NCBI GenBank assembly: GCA_002376325.1 | Contig: DFMR01000039.1 | Coordinates: 1-8,914, forward strand | Direction of reading: 5' to 3' | Length of the DNA stretch: 8,914 bases | Source: Proteobacteria bacterium UBA3588 | GTDB lineage: Bacteria; Pseudomonadota; Gammaproteobacteria; Thiohalomonadales; Thiohalomonadaceae | Part shown: positions 5,441 through 8,914 of the stretch, piece after piece | Layout of the letters: the number at the start of each line of letters is the position of its first letter | How positions within the stretch are numbered: position 1 is the stretch's first letter | The notes under the pieces: model-generated | Told to the model about the DNA's origin: nothing | The model's input: only the letters and a program-made list of their open reading frames with translations | The model's database searches: none | Made by a program: the position numbers and the translations under genes

Positions 5441-6952
5441 CGCTTTCTGTGGTGTGCCGGTGATACCCAGGTGCGCCCGCCCCCGTTTGATCAACAGCAA
5501 CAGCGGGATGGTGGCGAACAGGGCCATGCCGAACAGTTCGAATACGTGGATGAGCGCCGTCATTTGCGACTGCTGGTCGAGCAGCCGGCCCAGTAGCTGT
5601 GCCGCCAGAGGCGATTTGTAGAACAGGTGCAGGTGCGAGAAGTAGTGCAGCAGCGCCGGGTTGAAAGGGTTGATGTAGCCGCCCAGCTGATTCCAGTCCT
5701 GTTGCGCGAAGTGCACGGTCAGGCCGGTGCTGGCGGCGGTGCCGGTGGAGGCGGCGATGGTGCGGATCAGCTGGCGCAGGCCGGCGGCCTCGGCGGTCTG
5801 GTCGGGACGCAGGGTGGCGAAGGCGAGGGTGGTGAGCGGCACGAACACCAGGCCCATGCCGAAGCCCTGCAGGATGATGGGCCAGATCAGCCACCAGAGC
5901 CCCACGCTCAGGTTGTACCTGGCCATCGCGATGGTGCCGACGGCGGCGAGCAAGACGCCGGCCAGCACCAACGGGCGCGGGCCGGTACGGTTGAGAAAGC
6001 GGCCGGCGAGCTGCATCGTGATCGCCGCGGCGACGCCGCGCGGTGCCAGGATCAGGCCGGTGGTGAGCACCGGCATGTTGAGCAACGATTCGGTGAACAT
6101 GGGCTGTAGGGTGAGGACGCCGAACAGATTGAACATGATCGAGGCGAAGATCAGATTCGATACGGAAAAATTCCGATCCTTGAACAGGCGCAGGTCGACG
6201 ATACCCGCGCCATGCTTGGCGCTGACGTGGTACATGAGCAGCGCATAACCGAGAGCGCTCAACACCGTGGCGGTGACGATATAGGGCGAGGAATACCAGC
6301 CGTACTGGGTACCGCGATCGAGCACCAGCTGCATCGCCCCGAGGGCGATGACCAGGTAGGCGAAACCGGTCCAATCCATGCGCCGCGGCCGCAGCGGTGT
6401 CTCGGGGATATAGAGCCAGGCGCCGCCGAGGGCGAGCAGGCCGATGGGGATGTTGATGAAAAAGGCCCAGCGCCAGCTCGCCACCTGGGTGAGATAGCCG
6501 CCCAGGGTCGGGCCGACGATGGGGCCGACGATGGCGGCGAGGCCGAAGATCGCCATCGCCTTGCCCCGTTCCTCGGGGGGATAGTTCTTGATCAGGATCG
6601 CCTGCGCCAGCGGCATCAGCGCGGCCCCGGCGATCCCCTGCAACAGGCGGAACAGCACCACTTGGTCGAGTGTCTGCGCCAGTCCCGTGAGGCCGGAAGT
6701 CAGCATGAAAAAGGCGATGCTGATCAGCAGGTAGCGCTTCTGGCCGATGCGATCGGAGAAGTAGCCGGTGAGCGGCATGAACACGCCGGAGGCGACCAGA
6801 TAGCTGGTCAGGACCCAGGTGATCTCGTCCGGCGTCGCCGACAGTGAGCCTTCCATGTGGGGCAGGGCGACCACCACGATCGTGGTGTCCACGATCTGCA
6901 TCACGGCCGCGATCATCACGGTCCAGGTAATCAACAGCCGTTTCGAGGCCAT
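5435..6952 (-). CDS. DHA2-family (EmrB/QacA type) MFS drug exporter
   Basis: A 505-residue protein, the usual length for 14-helix proton-driven drug antiporters of the inner membrane. Motif D1 is at 22-31 (D22, TTIVVVALP). Motif A is GYFSDRIGQKR (63-73). The conserved arginine-glycine helix is RLLQGIAGA (102-110), and antiporter motif C is GPIVGPTLGG (143-152). The EmrB-type signature WRWAFFINIPIG is at 160-171. AAGGAGGT lies nine bases before the ATG. No membrane-fusion (EmrA) or outer-membrane partner gene is next to it, so it either works alone or with partners encoded elsewhere. It follows the diguanylate cyclase on the same strand after 94 bases; cotranscription is possible since no terminator is evident between them. 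Substrates are unknown. Confidence 0.93.
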   Translation of the reverse strand: MASKRLLITWTVMIAAVMQIVDTTIVVVALPHMEGSLSATPDEITWVLTSYLVASGVFMPLTGYFSDRIGQKRYLLISIAFFMLTSGLTGLAQTLDQVVLFRLLQGIAGAALMPLAQAILIKNYPPEERGKAMAIFGLAAIVGPIVGPTLGGYLTQVASWRWAFFINIPIGLLALGGAWLYIPETPLRPRRMDWTGFAYLVIALGAMQLVLDRGTQYGWYSSPYIVTATVLSALGYALLMYHVSAKHGAGIVDLRLFKDRNFSVSNLIFASIMFNLFGVLTLQPMFTESLLNMPVLTTGLILAPRGVAAAITMQLAGRFLNRTGPRPLVLAGVLLAAVGTIAMARYNLSVGLWWLIWPIILQGFGMGLVFVPLTTLAFATLRPDQTAEAAGLRQLIRTIAASTGTAASTGLTVHFAQQDWNQLGGYINPFNPALLHYFSHLHLFYKSPLAAQLLGRLLDQQSQMTALIHVFELFGMALFATIPLLLLIKRGRAHLGITGTPQKAG

Positions 6953-7046
6953 GCCGGGCGTACCTCCTTACGCATGCGATGATGAATGATAATGCACAGC
7001 CTGTATGAGTATGGCCGCCGCGGGATGTTCCTGCGGGACGATGTAC

Positions 7047-8240
7047 TCAGATGCGCGGCGCTTCGGCGGCGGGGGAAAGCATGACTTCATCGCCGCACAT
7101 GACGGCGCGGGCGCGGCCTTGGCGTTTTGCCAGGTACATGCGCCGGTCCGCCATTTCCAGCAGCTGCGGCCAGTCGTGGATATCATCGGTGATGCGTTCC
7201 GCCAGCCCGATGCTGGCGGTCAGCGGGGTGTGGTCGGGCCGCATGCCCAGCCAGTCCCGCAACAGCCGTTGCAGGATAAGGCGCGCGCCGTCGGCATCGG
7301 TACCCGTCAGTACCAGCACGAACTCTTCGCCGCCCCAGCGGACCACCATGTCGCTGCGCCGCAGGTAGCGGTGCAGCGACATGGCGCTGTCGCGCAGGGC
7401 CGCATCGCCGGCCTCATGGCCGAAGCCGTCGTTGATCTGCTTGAAGCGATCCAGGTCGCAGAAGGCGACGGCGAACGGCGTGTCGTGCTCCAGGGAGATG
7501 TGAAAATAGAGGTCGATCAACTCCTTGCCGCTGTCGCGCGTATAGGCGCCGGTGAGCTGGTCGACGCTGATGCGCTGTACCAGCGACATCATGTAGTTAA
7601 GCTGAATCGCCGCCGCCAGCACGCTGACCCAGATGAGCAGGAACAGGGTCCAGCAGGCGGCAAAGTAGGCGTCCAAGTCGACATGGTGCGATAGCGGAGG
7701 TCCGACGGCCATCGCCGCCAGGGCGGCGAATCCGACGACCGCGGACTCCAATATCGTGAGGGGAAAGACGCTGAGGCCGGCCACCACGATGAACGGCAGC
7801 AGGGCGTAGATGTGGATGAATATCACGCTCAGGCCGCCGGTCTTGATACCGGCAAACAGCGCCTCTGCCACCAAGTAAAAGAGTAAGGGGTTGAGCATCA
7901 GCAGCGCCAGCCGGGTGCGCGCGGTGGTGATGTCGCGCGACAGCTCGCGCGGCCAGCCCAGGTAAATGAATACGGCGGTGGAGGTCAGACGCAGCGCTGC
8001 GAGGGGAGCGGCGACGGCCTTGGGCAACAGGACGAAATCGATGCCGATCCAGGCGGCGGTCAGGACGGCGAACGCCCAGGAGATGATCTGGATGCGGCTG
8101 AGGATGACGCCGGCACGGTGGCGCGTCATGTAGGGCGTATGCAGGGGGAACCAGAGCAGTGCCAGCAGACGCTCACCCGACACGTCGGTATCGGCTACCA
8201 GCTTGGTGGCCCGCCGCCACAATTGATTGATGTTATTCAT
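7047..8240 (-). CDS. Membrane-anchored GGDEF diguanylate cyclase
   Basis: A 397-residue protein that should make cyclic di-GMP from two GTP. Residues about 47-215 contain roughly six membrane helices forming an N-terminal sensor region; I cannot assign it to a named MASE or 7TM family. The GGDEF domain spans about 224-382. It has D227-x-LTG, the metal-binding FCDLDRFKQIND (260-271; D262), HEAGD (275-279), active site GGEEF (303-307) and TASIGLA (341-347). The inhibitory I-site RRSD (294-297) lies exactly five residues before GGEEF, so product inhibition is expected. The catalytic set is intact, with no EAL domain, so it is a synthase. No ribosome site precedes ATG 8240; M38 (base 8129) is a less likely start. 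It is divergent from the C_GCAxxG gene. Confidence 0.93.
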   Translation of the reverse strand: MNNINQLWRRATKLVADTDVSGERLLALLWFPLHTPYMTRHRAGVILSRIQIISWAFAVLTAAWIGIDFVLLPKAVAAPLAALRLTSTAVFIYLGWPRELSRDITTARTRLALLMLNPLLFYLVAEALFAGIKTGGLSVIFIHIYALLPFIVVAGLSVFPLTILESAVVGFAALAAMAVGPPLSHHVDLDAYFAACWTLFLLIWVSVLAAAIQLNYMMSLVQRISVDQLTGAYTRDSGKELIDLYFHISLEHDTPFAVAFCDLDRFKQINDGFGHEAGDAALRDSAMSLHRYLRRSDMVVRWGGEEFVLVLTGTDADGARLILQRLLRDWLGMRPDHTPLTASIGLAERITDDIHDWPQLLEMADRRMYLAKRQGRARAVMCGDEVMLSPAAEAPRI

Positions 8241-8424
8241 CCGGCGCAGTGGGTTGTCGTTATTGGGATTGCTGCCGCAGCGGACAGCGTAGCAGCGTCG
8301 CCCGCCGGGTCATAGTGGTTTCGGTCGTCGAACCCCCGGGATTTTGCCGCAGCGTTCACAAATCCGCGTCCGGCACATGGTAATCTCGCTGTATTAGCAT
8401 TTTCGCATTTACGAGGATATGACC

Positions 8425-8898
8425 ATGGAACGTGAAGAGCTGGCCACACAGGCCTATCAGCGTGCTTTCGAGCTGGACGCCAAGTACGGCTGCTGTCCGC
8501 AGTGCGTATTGACGGCGGTGAAGGAGACCCTGGGCGGGGTGAGCGACGAAACCATCAAGGCCAGCCACGGCCTCTCCGGTGGCGGCAGCCTGATGGGGGG
8601 CGGTACCTGCGGCGCCCTGACCGGTGGCTTGGTGGCCCTCGGCACCCGCAAGGGACGCGACGCCGACAAGCTGCACAAGGGACGCGGCATGGCCAACTTC
8701 CAGGCGGGCCGGGAGCTGGTGGAGCGGTTCCACCAGGAGTTCGGCGGCACCAGCTGCGAACACCTGCAACAGCAGTTCAGCGGCCGCACCTGGGATTTCT
8801 GGAAACCCGAAGAATATAAAGGCTTCTCCGACGCCCGCGGCGACCAGTGCGCCCGCGCCACCGGTCTGGTGACCCGCTGGGTCGTCGAGATGCTGTGA
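8425..8898 (+). CDS. C_GCAxxG_C_C family protein
   Basis: A 157-residue soluble protein with the layout of the C_GCAxxG_C_C family (PF09719). It has an N-terminal helix, C23-C24-x-x-C27 in YGCCPQCVL, glycine-rich GLSGGGSLMGGGTCGALTGG (49-68; C62), then C111 (TSCEHL) and C142 (QCARA). The six cysteines and the CGALTGG turn suggest metal or iron-sulfur binding or thiol redox chemistry. Family function is not firmly established; members often occur near redox or anaerobic genes. ATG 8419 is in frame and adds Met-Thr, but GAGG (8413-8416) lies only two bases before it and eight bases before ATG 8425, so I choose 8425. The gene is complete. It is transcribed away from the diguanylate cyclase. Confidence 0.88.
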   Translation: MEREELATQAYQRAFELDAKYGCCPQCVLTAVKETLGGVSDETIKASHGLSGGGSLMGGGTCGALTGGLVALGTRKGRDADKLHKGRGMANFQAGRELVERFHQEFGGTSCEHLQQQFSGRTWDFWKPEEYKGFSDARGDQCARATGLVTRWVVEML

Positions 8899-8914
8899 CC
8901 GGACGGGATTCCGG
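8899..8914 (+). terminator. Short dyad right after the C_GCAxxG stop, cut by window end
   Basis: CCGGA (8899-8903) and TCCGG (8910-8914) form a perfect five-base stem with a six-base loop, starting directly after the TGA. The window ends at the last stem base, so whether a T run follows, as a rho-independent terminator needs, cannot be seen. Confidence 0.3.

Noticed and set aside
5406..6374. Minus-strand frame of 322 codons overlapping the MFS gene
   Set aside because: Same strand, wrong frame; the composition is dominated by Arg, Pro, His and Ala, and the EmrB-type motifs are in the other frame.

Overview
The window looks like a stretch of chromosome from a GC-rich proteobacterium, most likely a gammaproteobacterium. 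The bc1-type Rieske protein, the CsrA-like gene, the TauE/SafE-type exporter and the DsrE-type gene would all fit a sulfur-oxidising or otherwise chemotrophic lineage. That placement is inferred from gene content and codon style, not from a marker gene. No rRNA, tRNA, CRISPR array, transposase or prophage gene is visible.

Layout from left to right. A DsrE-family gene (1-200, minus, cut by the window edge) is divergent from a MarR-family regulator (358-765, plus). The shared gap holds two small dyads and a plausible minus-strand promoter. MarR converges on an SPW-repeat membrane protein (minus), with a strong hairpin between the two stops. A 331-base gap follows, then an isolated Rieske iron-sulfur gene (petA type, minus) with no cytochrome b or c1 gene beside it. 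A 529-base gap separates petA from a small plus-strand gene whose product resembles a divergent CsrA. This gap carries a good sigma70-like promoter whose -35 lies inside a perfect dyad and beside a tandem ~20-bp repeat, then a long leader with a possible upstream ORF overlapping the gene start.

Next come a MgtC/SapB-DUF4010 membrane protein (minus) and a divergent YfcA-like TSUP anion exporter (plus). They are followed by a 14-helix DHA2/EmrB-type MFS exporter and a membrane-bound GGDEF diguanylate cyclase, both minus. Divergent from the cyclase is a complete C_GCAxxG_C_C-family cysteine protein (plus), followed by a short dyad cut by the window end.

Most genes are single units with their own upstream regions, so the window is not one operon. 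Themes are membrane transport (three multi-helix proteins), redox and sulfur chemistry (DsrE, Rieske, TSUP exporter, Cys-rich protein) and regulation (MarR, CsrA-like, c-di-GMP). The least ordinary part is 2159-2918: an orphan Rieske gene, a complex intergenic regulatory region and a CsrA-like protein that appears to lack the key RNA-binding arginine.
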